From Fimenecus sp964527585 (GTDB lineage Bacteria > Bacillota > Clostridia > Oscillospirales > Acutalibacteraceae): a DNA stretch of 45,418 nt. Below, piece after piece: positions 6,808 through 16,842 of this stretch (the first letter of the stretch is position 1; each line of letters starts with the position of its first letter). The stretch covers positions 1 through 45,418 of the forward strand of contig CAZGPE010000011.1 of NCBI GenBank assembly GCA_964527585.1, read 5' to 3'. The notes beneath the pieces were generated by a model. It did no database searches, was not told the DNA's origin, and saw only the letters and a list, made by a program, of their open reading frames with translations. A program made the translations under genes and the position numbers.

Positions 6808-9800
6808 TTACGACATTTTTTCTTCACCGAGATAAAATGAATATATAGCCAATTCTTTTACCTTGGTACAAAATGTCTGCTGTGCTGCGATTTTGTAGAC
6901 TTCAAGTTGCCTTCTGTACCTGTTTTTGAGTTCTTCGAAATCTTTAACCTTATCGCTTTTGTAATCAATCACAACAAGTTCTCCGTCCTCGTAAAAAGCA
7001 CAGTCGATAACACCCTGAACAAGTATTTTCTCACCTTCGATTTCGGAAAATTCTTCACCGATAGCACTGACGGGAAGAAAGACCGTAAACTTCTGCTCAC
7101 GCATAACCTTATCGGAACGCATAATCCTCGAATAAAGTTCGCTCTCAAAAAATTCCGCAAGCAGTTTTTCATCAAGACTTTCTGCCTGTTCGGGCGTAAG
7201 TTTACCTTCCGATTTCAAGCGTTCTTTCTCTTTTTTTATGCTTTCTTTTGCTGAGGTGAAATCGCAAACTTCCATAAAACGATGCATGGCTGTTCCTTTT
7301 TCCGCTGCGGAAAGTTTGTTTTTCTTCGCAAAAGACGGCACTTCGGAAATACTGTAGCCGTTCTGATTCTTCGACAAATTAAAGGAAGAAGCGGACATTT
7401 TTGTTGTCAGTTCCGAAAGAGGCATATATTCGTATTCATATTCCGTGCGTTCACGGATTTTTTTTACGGTTTCTTCATCAAATCCTATTCTCTCAAGATT
7501 ATCCGCAGATTTATTTCCGACTGTTTTTTTCTGTTTCTCGGAAACGACTTCGAATTTCATCTTAAAATCGGACACCGCATCGAAATCGCCTTGATAGTCG
7601 GCATAATATCTGAGTTTTCCGGCGTCGGAATGTCGCATAAATCCCATAAGCATATATTTGAAAAATCCGCTGTTTGAAAAAGCCGCAACCGAATCAATTT
7701 TATTTTGAAAACAGTTAACCGATACCGCCTGTGCGGTTTTTTCGAAATTCTCGACTTCACCGGTAATAATCAAGCGTTCCTTCGCCCTTGTAAGAGCAAC
7801 ATAAAGCGCTCTGAGTTCTTCCGAACAGTCTTCAAGCGTCTGAGCGTATTTCGTTGCTTCATATTCAACTGTCGAATACTTCTTGAATGTCGGTTTATCC
7901 GTTATTTTAAGACCTATGCCGGTTTTCCTGTTTACGACGAGGTCTTTTGATCTCGGCGGCGCTTTCGATTCGGTTTCGCAAAGTATTACTATCGGGAATT
8001 CAAGCCCTTTGCTTTTATGAACTGTCATAATCCGCACTACATCCGCATTTTCGGACACACTGACAGCCGGTTTCAAATCGGCTTTATTCTTTTTGAGCAA
8101 GTCGATATATCTCATAAATCCGCTCAAGCCGTTTTTTCCGAATTGCTCATAATTTTGGGCATACTCCAAAAGAAGCATAAGATTTAACTTACGCACTTCC
8201 CCGTTGTTCATTGCGCTTACAACAGAAAGATAGCCGGTTCGTTCGTAAACCGTTCTCAACAGTTCGCTTACGCTTACGGCACTACTGAGTTTTTTATATT
8301 CATCATATTCTTTTATAAAGTTTTTACATTTTGCGTTTTCACTTTTTCTGAGTGCATAATAAAGTTTACCTTTTCTCGACTCGATTCGGAGTTTCGCCGT
8401 ATCTTCCGCCGAAAAACCGAACAAGCAAGACATCAGCACCGCCAAAAGAGGAACATCCTGCAACGGATTGTCTATAACAGACAAAAACGACAGCATAACG
8501 GAAACTTCCGTATTGGCGAAAAATCCCGAATTGTCCTCAAAATAAGAAGAGATACCCCTTGCTTTAAGTTCACGCAGCATATTCGGACCGTGTTTATTTT
8601 TTCTCAAAAGCACGCAAATATCTTTTGCCCGTGCCTGACGCATTTCTCCGAGTTTTCTGTCGTAAACCTGCCCTGTTTTCAATATTTCTTCGATTTTATC
8701 GGCAACAAATTCTATTTCCGTATATTCTTCTTTTATCTGAGATTTATCAAGAACATAAAACTCTACATTTGGATCTTTACTTTCGGGGTATTCCGCTCCC
8801 GATTTAAGAGTTTGTGTTTCATCGTAAACGATATTTCCGGCTTTTTCGTTCATTATCTTTTCAAAAAGATAATTCACTGCATCCAATACGGGCTTACGGC
8901 TTCGAAAATTACGGTCAAGATTTACAAACTGCTTTTCATCATCTTCCGAGTTTTTCCATCGGTTTATTCGGTCAATAAATATTTCGGGCATTGCAAGTCT
9001 GAATCCGTAAATGCTTTGTTTAACATCACCGACTATAAAAAGATTCTTCTCATCTTTCGACAGTGCGGAAAAAACAGTATCCTGTATCGAGTTTGTGTCC
9101 TGATACTCATCAATGAGTATTTCATCGTATTTTTCTCTCAATTCAAGGGCTATGTCGGTAAGTTCTCCGTCTTTGACAAGCAGTTCAAGAGCAAGATGCG
9201 TTATATCATCGAATTCAAGCGCATTAACACTCTTCTTTTTTTGCGCATATTTTTCTCTTACACACAAAATAATATCTATCAACTGAGGAATAATTTTGCC
9301 GAGTATTCTCTCATCCTCACAAAACTCCTCTTGCGTTGCGCATATATCCGAAGACAGAGAAGATACAAGAGATTTTGCACTGTTTCTGAGCCTTTGCGCA
9401 TATTTACACTCATATAAATCTTTACATTCCTTTTTTACACTCCAGCGTTCGAATGTAAGATTTCGAAGCGCATAAAACACTTCATTCCACTCACCCATAC
9501 AAGCCGATTTATAAACCGATTCAGCCTGAATAAGTTCTTCGCCGATTAAAGCATATGCCTTCTCACCACCCGAAACACCCGCAAGAAGTTCTTTGGCATT
9601 TTCAAGCTGTTTTATCGCATAAGAAGAATACGATTTTACCTTGTCAAGCAGAACCTCACCGAAAACCGTATTTTGAGGCAACTTCATCGAATTATAACAT
9701 TCCGATATGTTGTTAAGCCATTTTTCAGGATAAGGATAAGCGTTTGCGTATGTATTAAGTTTTTCTATACACTCCGCAAGAACATCGTCGTTCTTATCAC

Positions 9801-10293
9801 AGCCGAGAACACAAAGCAGTTTTTCAAAGTCGGCATTTTCGTTTTCATAAGCGTATTCAAGCGCTTCCTGTATTGATTCGTGCTTAAATATCTGCGCTTC
9901 TCCCGAATCTATTATTCTGAAATCGGGAGTAATACCGAGTTGCTGGAAATTTTCTTTTACAAGAGAATTGAAAAACTGATCCATTGTGCATATATCAGCC
10001 AAAGGCAGTAAAGACTGCTGCCTGAGTAAAAATCGGTTATCGGGATCGTCCTGTATTCTCTTTTCGAGAGAAGCGGCAAGTCTTTGCCGCATTTCGTTTG
10101 CAGCGGCTCTTGTAAAGGTAACAATAAGTAATCTGTCAACCGAGACGGGATTTTCTTCGGCACAAATCATTTTTACGATTCTTTCAACAAGCACAGATGT
10201 TTTTCCCGATCCGGCCGCCGCAGAAACTATAAGACTTTTACCTTTGGTATTGATTGCTTTTTCCTGTTCGGGAGTCCATTTCGCATCAGCCAT
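6808..10293 (-). CDS. addA: ATP-dependent helicase/nuclease AddA
   Basis: The 1161-residue helicase-nuclease subunit of AddAB, the Gram-positive counterpart of RecBCD that resects double-strand DNA ends to Chi for RecA loading. Seen: superfamily 1 Walker A at about 24-32 (SAAAGSGKT), Walker B at about 393-399 (ILIDEYQDT), later UvrD motifs including TVHKSKGLEFPIV and LRALYVALTRAKERL, and a C-terminal RecB-type nuclease with VQGVIDCAFY and VVIDYKSD at about 1090-1110. The ATG at 10293 is nine bases from GGGGAGG and overlaps the addB stop by eight bases; an in-frame GTG at 10299 is too close to the RBS. Overlap with addB indicates translational coupling. Confidence 0.97.
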   Translation of the reverse strand: MADAKWTPEQEKAINTKGKSLIVSAAAGSGKTSVLVERIVKMICAEENPVSVDRLLIVTFTRAAANEMRQRLAASLEKRIQDDPDNRFLLRQQSLLPLADICTMDQFFNSLVKENFQQLGITPDFRIIDSGEAQIFKHESIQEALEYAYENENADFEKLLCVLGCDKNDDVLAECIEKLNTYANAYPYPEKWLNNISECYNSMKLPQNTVFGEVLLDKVKSYSSYAIKQLENAKELLAGVSGGEKAYALIGEELIQAESVYKSACMGEWNEVFYALRNLTFERWSVKKECKDLYECKYAQRLRNSAKSLVSSLSSDICATQEEFCEDERILGKIIPQLIDIILCVREKYAQKKKSVNALEFDDITHLALELLVKDGELTDIALELREKYDEILIDEYQDTNSIQDTVFSALSKDEKNLFIVGDVKQSIYGFRLAMPEIFIDRINRWKNSEDDEKQFVNLDRNFRSRKPVLDAVNYLFEKIMNEKAGNIVYDETQTLKSGAEYPESKDPNVEFYVLDKSQIKEEYTEIEFVADKIEEILKTGQVYDRKLGEMRQARAKDICVLLRKNKHGPNMLRELKARGISSYFEDNSGFFANTEVSVMLSFLSVIDNPLQDVPLLAVLMSCLFGFSAEDTAKLRIESRKGKLYYALRKSENAKCKNFIKEYDEYKKLSSAVSVSELLRTVYERTGYLSVVSAMNNGEVRKLNLMLLLEYAQNYEQFGKNGLSGFMRYIDLLKKNKADLKPAVSVSENADVVRIMTVHKSKGLEFPIVILCETESKAPPRSKDLVVNRKTGIGLKITDKPTFKKYSTVEYEATKYAQTLEDCSEELRALYVALTRAKERLIITGEVENFEKTAQAVSVNCFQNKIDSVAAFSNSGFFKYMLMGFMRHSDAGKLRYYADYQGDFDAVSDFKMKFEVVSEKQKKTVGNKSADNLERIGFDEETVKKIRERTEYEYEYMPLSELTTKMSASSFNLSKNQNGYSISEVPSFAKKNKLSAAEKGTAMHRFMEVCDFTSAKESIKKEKERLKSEGKLTPEQAESLDEKLLAEFFESELYSRIMRSDKVMREQKFTVFLPVSAIGEEFSEIEGEKILVQGVIDCAFYEDGELVVIDYKSDKVKDFEELKNRYRRQLEVYKIAAQQTFCTKVKELAIYSFYLGEEKMS

Positions 10294-13200
10294 TTTCACT
10301 TTCCTCCCCTTTGAGCATTTCGATTATCTCGCTGTTGTCTGCCGAAACAACACCACGGTACATATCGCCGTTTTCAAATCCGCAGACCTCGGCATAATCA
10401 CAGTATTTACAGGCATCCTCGTTTACCGGTAAAACGGGAATTTGACCTTTATGCAACGAAACCGCCATATTTTTTAATATACCGTCTATCTTTTTATTAA
10501 GCAATTTCAAATCATCGGCGTTAATCAATTTGCTGTTCTTCGAGAAACTTCCGTCGTTTTTAAGCGAAACGGGAATAAATCTGCCTGAAACATCGTGTTC
10601 CATACTTTGAATTATTTCCATATCATTAACTACCAATCCGTCCATTTTGTTGCTCTTAAGCAGTTTTTCGCCTATTTCTTCGCCGGTTGCGTTTCTCGAA
10701 AGATCGGACTTACCGTATTTAGCCGGCATATACAACACGCCTGCGGGAACGGTTTCTCCGTATTTTTCTTTTCCGTTTTTCACAAGCGTAAACAGATAAA
10801 TAAGCATTTGCGTACTCAATCCGCTGACAACATCGCTTAAGCGGAATGTTTTACCGTTAGATTTATAATCCACAACACGAAGATATTTTTTTCCGTTTTT
10901 TTCCATAATGTCGACTCTGTCGACACTTCCGCTGACAAAAAGTTTTCCGCCGTCGGACAAATCAAGTTCGTAAGGCTGTACCTGCGAGCCGTAATTTATC
11001 GGCAGCTCAAAATCAGTCGGCACAAAATCGCTGACTTTCATTTCTTCGATTATTTTCGAAAGCGCAAAAACAATCTGTTCTCCGATAAGAGCATACTGCT
11101 TGATAAATCGTTTTGATTTGTTCGCATCGCCGCCCATTTTTTCTTCAAGATAGCCGTTCATTATCCGCACGACATTTTCTCTGAGTTTTTCCTCTGTCAT
11201 AGAAAGAAGTTCGTCTTTTGAAAATCGGCTTAAAATCTTTTCAAAAGTCTCGTGTATAAGACTTCCGCTTACGGCAGGGTCGACACTCGCTTCACGGCGA
11301 GGCTGAGCATTAAGTCCGTGCTTACAAAAATACTGGAACGGACATTTATGATACACTTCGGTTTTTGAAGCGGAAAGATGCATATTCTTGCCGAAAAGTT
11401 CGGTTGCGGTCTCGGAATTTTCAATTGAAATCTCTGTCTTTTTCGCTGAATTTTCAAGAGTTCTTATTCTTCCCGAATACCGTTCATCCGAAATAAGATA
11501 TTCCCTTAAAGAAGACACAAAAGCATTGTCATACGAATAGTTTTGCGCATAAACTTCAAATGCCGAGGCTCCGCTTTCGATTTTTTCAATCGGATTTACA
11601 CAATCGTATTCGATTACGGATATATTCGGAAAAATCCGTTTAACTTCACGGACAATCGACGATTCCGACAATGCGGTCCCTTGGAAATCCGCTTTTGAAT
11701 ATGAAATAAAAACAGTTTCGCAGGCGCTCGAAAGCGTGCGGTAAACTATATATTTTTCTTCTGTAAGTTTGTATTCTGCGGTTTCGGCAAGTTCTATCCC
11801 CGCATTTTTCAGCAAAATTCTCTCCTTGTCGCTGAGTAAACCTTGAGTTGAGGGATTAAGCGGAAACACACCGTCGTTTGCCCCGAGTACAAAAACATAT
11901 TTTTTCCGTGAATTTCTTGCTCTGTCGGCAGAACAGAGAGTTACCGTATCAAGTCCTTGCGGAACGGTTCCGAAATCGCTTACCGACAGTAAAATATCAA
12001 AAAGTTCAAAATATCTACTGTTTGAAACGCCGGTATTTTTACTTGTCGAATAAAGTTTATCAAGCATATCGCATACAAGAGACCAAACCGCATCCTGTTG
12101 CTGAGAAAGTGCGGTTTTCCCCTGCTCGAAAAAGTCGTCCGCCGCTTTTTTCATTTTACCCGCAATCGAATTTTTGACAAGATAATTGTAAAGGACTTCG
12201 GTCTTTTTTTCGTTTTGCGCATCGGTAAATTCTTTCTTAAACTTCAAAATCGGCAACACTGCTTTTTTTCTTATACGGTTAAGCGAATCAAGTTTCTTTT
12301 CATCGAATTCACTCATCTCCCGTCCGAACCCGTTGGGATTTTCGGTGAATTCGTTTTTCCACTGCGATGAATTTATTTTCCATACAAACGCATAGTTTTC
12401 AAGTTCGGAAATTTCATCATCGGTAATATCGGTAAGTCCCGTTTTAAGATGGCGCATAAGCGTTTGCGTATTAAGTCCCGAACACACCGTTTCCAAAAGC
12501 GAACGGATATACACGATGAGTGGCTGTGTGTCTATCGGCTGACGCATATCCTCAAAAAACGGAACGCCGTATTTTTTCAAAGCCGCAGCAAGCAATTTAC
12601 CGTAATCGCCCTCCGTTCTCTCGAAAACTATAATATCTTTACAGCGAGCCGACTTTTCACGCAAAAGTTTTTTGACCGTCATCGCCACAAATTCACATTC
12701 ATCGGCTTTGTTTTGAGCACACAGCAATTCAACCGAGCCTTTCGGGTCGGTTTGAGCCGGTTCGGATTCGGGAACAAAAACACTTGAAGTCAGTTTCAGA
12801 AGACATTCTTTCACCTCTTCGGTATCATTTTCCGTCTTTATTATAGGAGCTGTTTTCACGCAGTTCTTTTGTGCAAGTAATTTCAGCATCCTAACCTGTT
12901 TATTATTGTTTGCGAAAAGCGAATATTCATCGTCTGACATATCGCAGTCAAATGTAACATAGACATCATTCGCCTGCTTGATAATCCGTTCGACAACGGC
13001 ATATTCCTGCTTTGTAAATCTCGTGAATCCGTCAATTGCGACAACGGTATTTTCAAATATATTTTTCTCATCAAGCACTTGAACCAATTCACCGAGTATA
13101 TCCCCCGTATCATAATACGAATTTTCAAGCATCGCATTATAAAGCGAAATAATTTTAACCAATTCTCCGAGTTTAGTTTTAAGTGAAGACGCTTTAGCCT

Positions 13201-13627
13201 GATTTGCATAGTTTTCCAGCAAATCTATACTCACAGTCCACTGCTTGATTTCGGTTGCAAAAGAAACGAGCTGAGCGATAAGCTGACTTCTTGAGGCATA
13301 TTTTCCGTATACGGAAAGTTCTGTGCTTAAAGCCTCAAGTGCAAGGCTCATAGTCATCATTTTAACCGCATCATCGGCTGCGGGTTTTGTCTTAATCTTT
13401 CCGTACTTTTCAACGGTAAGCTCGGCAAGTCGGGAAAGACTGAGCACATCAACAGCGAGCATTTTGTTCGCTCCTACCCGTTCAAGCATTGCTTTTTCGG
13501 TTTCGAAAGAAAACTGCTCCGGCACTATAAGTATGCATTTTTCACCTTGTGAAACTTTATTCGCAACCAAGTCTCTGACATATTCTGTTTTATTGAACGG
13601 ATCTTTTCCGAGAATAAGATTTAACAT
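10286..13627 (-). CDS. addB: ATP-dependent nuclease subunit AddB
   Basis: The 1113-residue AddB subunit, which carries a degenerate helicase domain for Chi recognition and a RecB-type nuclease for the other strand. The N-terminus has the nucleotide-binding start LILGKDPFNKTEYVRDL. The C-terminal nuclease motifs RVDIME and RVVDYKS are present (about 905-918). The four iron-sulfur cysteines are visible: one in YHKCPFQYFC (about 761) and three in CKYCDYAEVC (about 1072, 1075, 1081), which staple the nuclease domain. RBS AAAGGA lies before the ATG. It begins 11 bases after the stop of a GH27 alpha-galactosidase gene and overlaps addA, so the three genes look like one transcription unit. Confidence 0.96.
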   Translation of the reverse strand: MLNLILGKDPFNKTEYVRDLVANKVSQGEKCILIVPEQFSFETEKAMLERVGANKMLAVDVLSLSRLAELTVEKYGKIKTKPAADDAVKMMTMSLALEALSTELSVYGKYASRSQLIAQLVSFATEIKQWTVSIDLLENYANQAKASSLKTKLGELVKIISLYNAMLENSYYDTGDILGELVQVLDEKNIFENTVVAIDGFTRFTKQEYAVVERIIKQANDVYVTFDCDMSDDEYSLFANNNKQVRMLKLLAQKNCVKTAPIIKTENDTEEVKECLLKLTSSVFVPESEPAQTDPKGSVELLCAQNKADECEFVAMTVKKLLREKSARCKDIIVFERTEGDYGKLLAAALKKYGVPFFEDMRQPIDTQPLIVYIRSLLETVCSGLNTQTLMRHLKTGLTDITDDEISELENYAFVWKINSSQWKNEFTENPNGFGREMSEFDEKKLDSLNRIRKKAVLPILKFKKEFTDAQNEKKTEVLYNYLVKNSIAGKMKKAADDFFEQGKTALSQQQDAVWSLVCDMLDKLYSTSKNTGVSNSRYFELFDILLSVSDFGTVPQGLDTVTLCSADRARNSRKKYVFVLGANDGVFPLNPSTQGLLSDKERILLKNAGIELAETAEYKLTEEKYIVYRTLSSACETVFISYSKADFQGTALSESSIVREVKRIFPNISVIEYDCVNPIEKIESGASAFEVYAQNYSYDNAFVSSLREYLISDERYSGRIRTLENSAKKTEISIENSETATELFGKNMHLSASKTEVYHKCPFQYFCKHGLNAQPRREASVDPAVSGSLIHETFEKILSRFSKDELLSMTEEKLRENVVRIMNGYLEEKMGGDANKSKRFIKQYALIGEQIVFALSKIIEEMKVSDFVPTDFELPINYGSQVQPYELDLSDGGKLFVSGSVDRVDIMEKNGKKYLRVVDYKSNGKTFRLSDVVSGLSTQMLIYLFTLVKNGKEKYGETVPAGVLYMPAKYGKSDLSRNATGEEIGEKLLKSNKMDGLVVNDMEIIQSMEHDVSGRFIPVSLKNDGSFSKNSKLINADDLKLLNKKIDGILKNMAVSLHKGQIPVLPVNEDACKYCDYAEVCGFENGDMYRGVVSADNSEIIEMLKGEESENG

Positions 13628-13638
13628 TTCAAAATCCT

Positions 13639-14937
13639 TTATTTATAAAGTTCGAAAATAACCGCACCGTGAGAATTCACTTCGGCGCTTATTTTACCGT
13701 CGGCGGTACCGACAAAAGATTTTTTCCAAAGATCTCTAATTTTATATTCGCCCGAAATTCCCATTTCTTCAAGATCGGCTTGAAGAGTCTTTTTCTCTTC
13801 ATCGGCATTAAACAGCGCAACGATCGGATTGTCTCGTGAAGACACAGCCTGCCAAATCACTGTTTTTCCGTCATCAAACACAGGCTTTGCCGAATGAGAA
13901 TTCTGGTTAACATCAAGAATTTCTTCGTTGGAAATCAAAGAAAGTGTCCAACTGTCGTTATTTCTCATTTCACCTCCGAACATAAGCGGAGAACGGAAAA
14001 CGCTCCACAAAGTCATCAAAGTTATCTGTTCATCCTTTGTAAACTGTGTATAGCGGTTTTGAGGACCGTGGCAGGTTCCGTTTACGGAAATATTGCCGAG
14101 CGGAAGCATATCGCAGTCGGGCCAACATCCCTCGGAAACATATTTATACCATTTTTCCGTTTTGGAAAACATATCGTAAAGTTTTTCCCAAACATCCCAA
14201 AAGTCCCCTGTCATTCGCCACATATTAGCATAACGGCACAAATGGTCGGCAACTTCGGTTTGTGCGGGTCCGGGAGAAAGGCTTAAAACCATATCCCTGC
14301 CGCAATTATCTATCGCCTTTCGTATCATTTCGATTTCTTCTCTTGCCGAATACGGTTCGTGAGGTTTGAATTCGGTGTTTGCAATGTCATCGACTTTTAC
14401 AAAATCAACACCCCACTCGGCATAAAGCTTAAAAAGAGAATTATAGTATTCCTGTGCACCGTCCGCCCTAGGATTCACACCGTACATATCGGTATTCCAA
14501 GGACAAACCGAAAAGTGATGCGCAATTTCCCTTGCCGTTGACTTACTGCCGAGAATTTTCGTGTTACGGTGAACAGCCTGACGGGGAATACCTCTCATTA
14601 TATGGATTCCGAACTTTAACCCCATTTCGTGAATTTTATCCGCAATCGCCTTGAATCCCACGCCTTCTTTTGCGGAAGGAAAGCGGTTTTCGGCAGGTAT
14701 CAAGCGTGAATATTCATCCATACATAATTCGGTAAAGTTATTGTAATCGTTGTTCTTTGCTTTCGGTTCATACCACTGAATATCACATACTACATACTCC
14801 CAACCGTACTGTTTGAGATTGTCTCTCATATATTCGGCGTTGCCGATAAGCTGTTCTTCCGTTACGGCAGCACCGTAGCAGTCCCAACTGTTCCATCCCA
14901 TAGGCGGCTTTTTTGCGATTTCGTTTTTGTTTTTCAT
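13639..14937 (-). CDS. GH27-type alpha-galactosidase
   Basis: A 432-residue glycoside hydrolase of family 27 type (clan GH-D), which removes terminal alpha-galactose (or alpha-N-acetylgalactosamine) from oligosaccharides with retention. The N-terminus PPMGWNSWDCYG is the family hallmark. The probable nucleophile is the Asp of DFVKVDD (about residue 181) and the acid/base the Asp in MTGDFWDVW (about 245); PLMFGGEMR follows near the end of the barrel. A C-terminal beta domain closes the protein. There is no signal peptide, so it acts in the cytoplasm on imported sugars. It has its own promoter and RBS (AGAGGGA). It is followed 11 bases later by addB, an unusual partner; no sugar transporter or regulator is adjacent. 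Linkage specificity cannot be read from the sequence. Confidence 0.88.
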   Translation of the reverse strand: MKNKNEIAKKPPMGWNSWDCYGAAVTEEQLIGNAEYMRDNLKQYGWEYVVCDIQWYEPKAKNNDYNNFTELCMDEYSRLIPAENRFPSAKEGVGFKAIADKIHEMGLKFGIHIMRGIPRQAVHRNTKILGSKSTAREIAHHFSVCPWNTDMYGVNPRADGAQEYYNSLFKLYAEWGVDFVKVDDIANTEFKPHEPYSAREEIEMIRKAIDNCGRDMVLSLSPGPAQTEVADHLCRYANMWRMTGDFWDVWEKLYDMFSKTEKWYKYVSEGCWPDCDMLPLGNISVNGTCHGPQNRYTQFTKDEQITLMTLWSVFRSPLMFGGEMRNNDSWTLSLISNEEILDVNQNSHSAKPVFDDGKTVIWQAVSSRDNPIVALFNADEEKKTLQADLEEMGISGEYKIRDLWKKSFVGTADGKISAEVNSHGAVIFELYK

Positions 14938-14966
14938 ATAATCCCTCTAAAAATATTCTTTTCAAA

Positions 14967-14995
14967 ATTTTATCACGAACAAAAGCAAAATTCAA
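14967..14995 (-). promoter_or_regulatory. Promoter of the GH27-addB-addA unit
   Basis: On the minus strand TTGAAT (14990-14995), a 17-base spacer and TAAAAT (14967-14972) lie 30 bases before the GH27 start. No other good promoter was seen before addB, whose upstream gap is only 11 bases. Confidence 0.6.
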
Positions 14996-15071
14996 TTATC
15001 TTGCGGATAATTATATCCCATTATTCGTACTTTGCTTATCGCTTTATATAAAATTACGAAAAAAATAAAAA

Positions 15072-15096
15072 CGGAAGCAGATAATATCCGCTTCCG
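15072..15096 (-). terminator. Terminator after putP
   Basis: On the minus strand CGGAAGCGGATA pairs with TATCTGCTTCCG (one G-T pair) and is followed by TTTTTATTTTTTT. It starts 12 bases after the putP stop and separates it from the GH27 unit. Confidence 0.88.
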
Positions 15097-15108
15097 CCGT
15101 TAATCAAA

Positions 15109-16659
15109 TTATGCTTTAAGTTCCTTTTTTACTTCGTCAAACACATCCGTTATATCTTTAGACGGTGCGGGAGTTAAAAGGCTGACAACTATTATAAATA
15201 CGAGTCCTACCAAGAAAGCAGGAAGAAGTTCATAAATGTCAAGTACCGTTCCGGCAAACTTTGTTCTTATAATAAATTTCCAAACAAAGACCATCACGCC
15301 GCCCGAAATCATACCCGCAAGCGCACCCCATTTGTTTGCACGCTTCCAGAAAAGAGATACAAGAACTATCGGACCGAAAGCGGCACCGAAACCTGCCCAA
15401 GCGAATGATACAATTCTGAAAATCGAAGCATTCGGATCTCTTGCGAGGAAAACCGCAATCACGGAAATCGCAACAACGGAAAGGCGTGCGATTATAAGGT
15501 TTTTCTTTTCGGAAAGTTTAATGTGGAAAGTGTTTACAAGCAAATCCTGAGTTACGCTCGAAGATACGGCAATAAGCTGAGAATCTGCAGTTGACATTGT
15601 CGAAGCAAGTATACCGGAAAGGAAAATTCCGCCGGCAAATGCGGGAATATAACCTCTTGTTGACAAAAATCTCGAAATGTCAACGATTATCGTTTCCGCA
15701 TCCGAGTTGTTAGAATAAGTTACGCCGAGAACGCCGTTTTTCATAAGAGAATATCCGGCAACGCCGATAAGAATTGCAATAAACATTGAAATTACAACCC
15801 ATACGCTTGCAACACGGCGTGAAAGTTTAAGCTTTTTCGGATCCTCAATCGCCATAAATCTAAGGAGTATATGAGGCATACCGAAATATCCGAGTCCCCA
15901 TGCAAGTGTCGAAATAACAGCGACAATACCGAATTTTCCGGTTGTCTGCGTTCCGACATCAAATCCTTCGAAAAGATTGAGATAACCGTCAAAATTTCTG
16001 ACATTATCGAATACAGCATCAAATCCGCCCGTTATTCCTTCTGCAATACCGAGAACGATTACAAGCGCAACCGTCATAATAATGCTCTGAATAAGGTCGG
16101 TTGTCGATGCGGCAAGAAATCCGCCGAGAGTACAGTAGATAACAATTACCGCCGCACAAATAATCATTGCGGTTATATAGTCCATACCGAAAAGACTGCT
16201 GAAAAGTTTTCCACAAGCCGAAAATCCGGATGCGGTATAAGGAACAAAGAAAACAACGATTACAACCGCTGCGATTGCCGAAAGCATATTCTTACTGTCG
16301 CCATAGCGTTTTGAAAAGAATTCCGGAATTGTTACCGCATTGATTTTTTCAGTGTAATTTCTGAGTCTTTTAGAAACGATAAGCCAGTTAAGATATGTAC
16401 CTATACAAAGACCGATTGCGGTCCAAGTCGCCTCAGCCAAACCGCACATTAACGCAAGTCCGGGAATTCCCATAAGAAGATATGCGCTCATATCGGACGC
16501 TTCCGCACTCATTGCGGTAACAAACGGGCCTAATTTTCTTCCGCCGAGATAATAATCTTCGCTTGTTTTGTTTTTGTTTGTAAAGTAAAATCCGATTGCA
16601 ACCATTCCTATCATATACAAGACAATAGTTACAAGGACAACAACTGTTGACGATGTCAT
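15109..16659 (-). CDS. putP: Sodium/proline symporter PutP
   Basis: A 516-residue member of the sodium:solute symporter family with about thirteen membrane segments, importing proline with Na+. The start TSEDYYLGGRKLGPFVTAMSAEASDMSAYLLMG, broken here at YYLGGRKLGP and SAEASDMSAYL, is the PutP signature around the first two helices, containing the residues that bind Na+ and substrate; FLSGILASTMSTADSQL in helix 8 region holds the second Na+ site. RBS GAGGAGG is six bases from the ATG. It stands alone between two terminators. A weak promoter candidate ending in TAAAAT is seen 40 bases upstream, near the TATAGAC repeats. Exact substrate is inferred from similarity. Confidence 0.92.
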   Translation of the reverse strand: MTSSTVVVLVTIVLYMIGMVAIGFYFTNKNKTSEDYYLGGRKLGPFVTAMSAEASDMSAYLLMGIPGLALMCGLAEATWTAIGLCIGTYLNWLIVSKRLRNYTEKINAVTIPEFFSKRYGDSKNMLSAIAAVVIVVFFVPYTASGFSACGKLFSSLFGMDYITAMIICAAVIVIYCTLGGFLAASTTDLIQSIIMTVALVIVLGIAEGITGGFDAVFDNVRNFDGYLNLFEGFDVGTQTTGKFGIVAVISTLAWGLGYFGMPHILLRFMAIEDPKKLKLSRRVASVWVVISMFIAILIGVAGYSLMKNGVLGVTYSNNSDAETIIVDISRFLSTRGYIPAFAGGIFLSGILASTMSTADSQLIAVSSSVTQDLLVNTFHIKLSEKKNLIIARLSVVAISVIAVFLARDPNASIFRIVSFAWAGFGAAFGPIVLVSLFWKRANKWGALAGMISGGVMVFVWKFIIRTKFAGTVLDIYELLPAFLVGLVFIIVVSLLTPAPSKDITDVFDEVKKELKA

Positions 16660-16730
16660 ATATTTCCTCCTCTAAAAAGCAATGCTGATATTTTATCACA
16701 ATTATATTTAGAATGGAATAGAGAACGAAG

Positions 16731-16816
16731 TATAGACTAAAAACAAAAATATAAAACGCCTTATTTTACATACAATCAGTAAAATAAGGCGTTTTCTTAT
16801 AGACTATAGTATAGAC
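16731..16816. repeat. Three TATAGAC repeats flanking a terminator
   Basis: The heptamer TATAGAC occurs at 16731-16737, 16798-16804 and 16810-16816, the last two spaced by 12 bases as in TATAGACTATAGTATAGAC. They lie between the TetR-family gene and putP, around the terminator and upstream of putP. They may be operator half-sites; this is a guess from spacing and position. Confidence 0.35.
16753..16795. terminator. Terminator at the end of the ilv-leu-tetR operon
   Basis: A perfect 17-base-pair stem (16753-16769 with 16779-16795) with a nine-base loop; the arms begin AAAACGCC and end GGCGTTTT, giving T's at the 3' side on both strands. It is the first strong terminator after the ilvB start, 13 kb upstream. 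Confidence 0.88.
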
Positions 16817-16842
16817 GAAAAAATGTGATAAAAATAAATTGT

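Noticed and set aside
8590..9417. A 275-codon open frame on the plus strand
   Set aside because: It lies wholly inside addA on the other strand, has no RBS, and its translation is a low-complexity mirror of addA codons.
13639..14937. Recent horizontal transfer of the GH27 gene judged by base composition
   Set aside because: Codon use and base composition look like those of the neighbours by eye; only the odd context suggests insertion.
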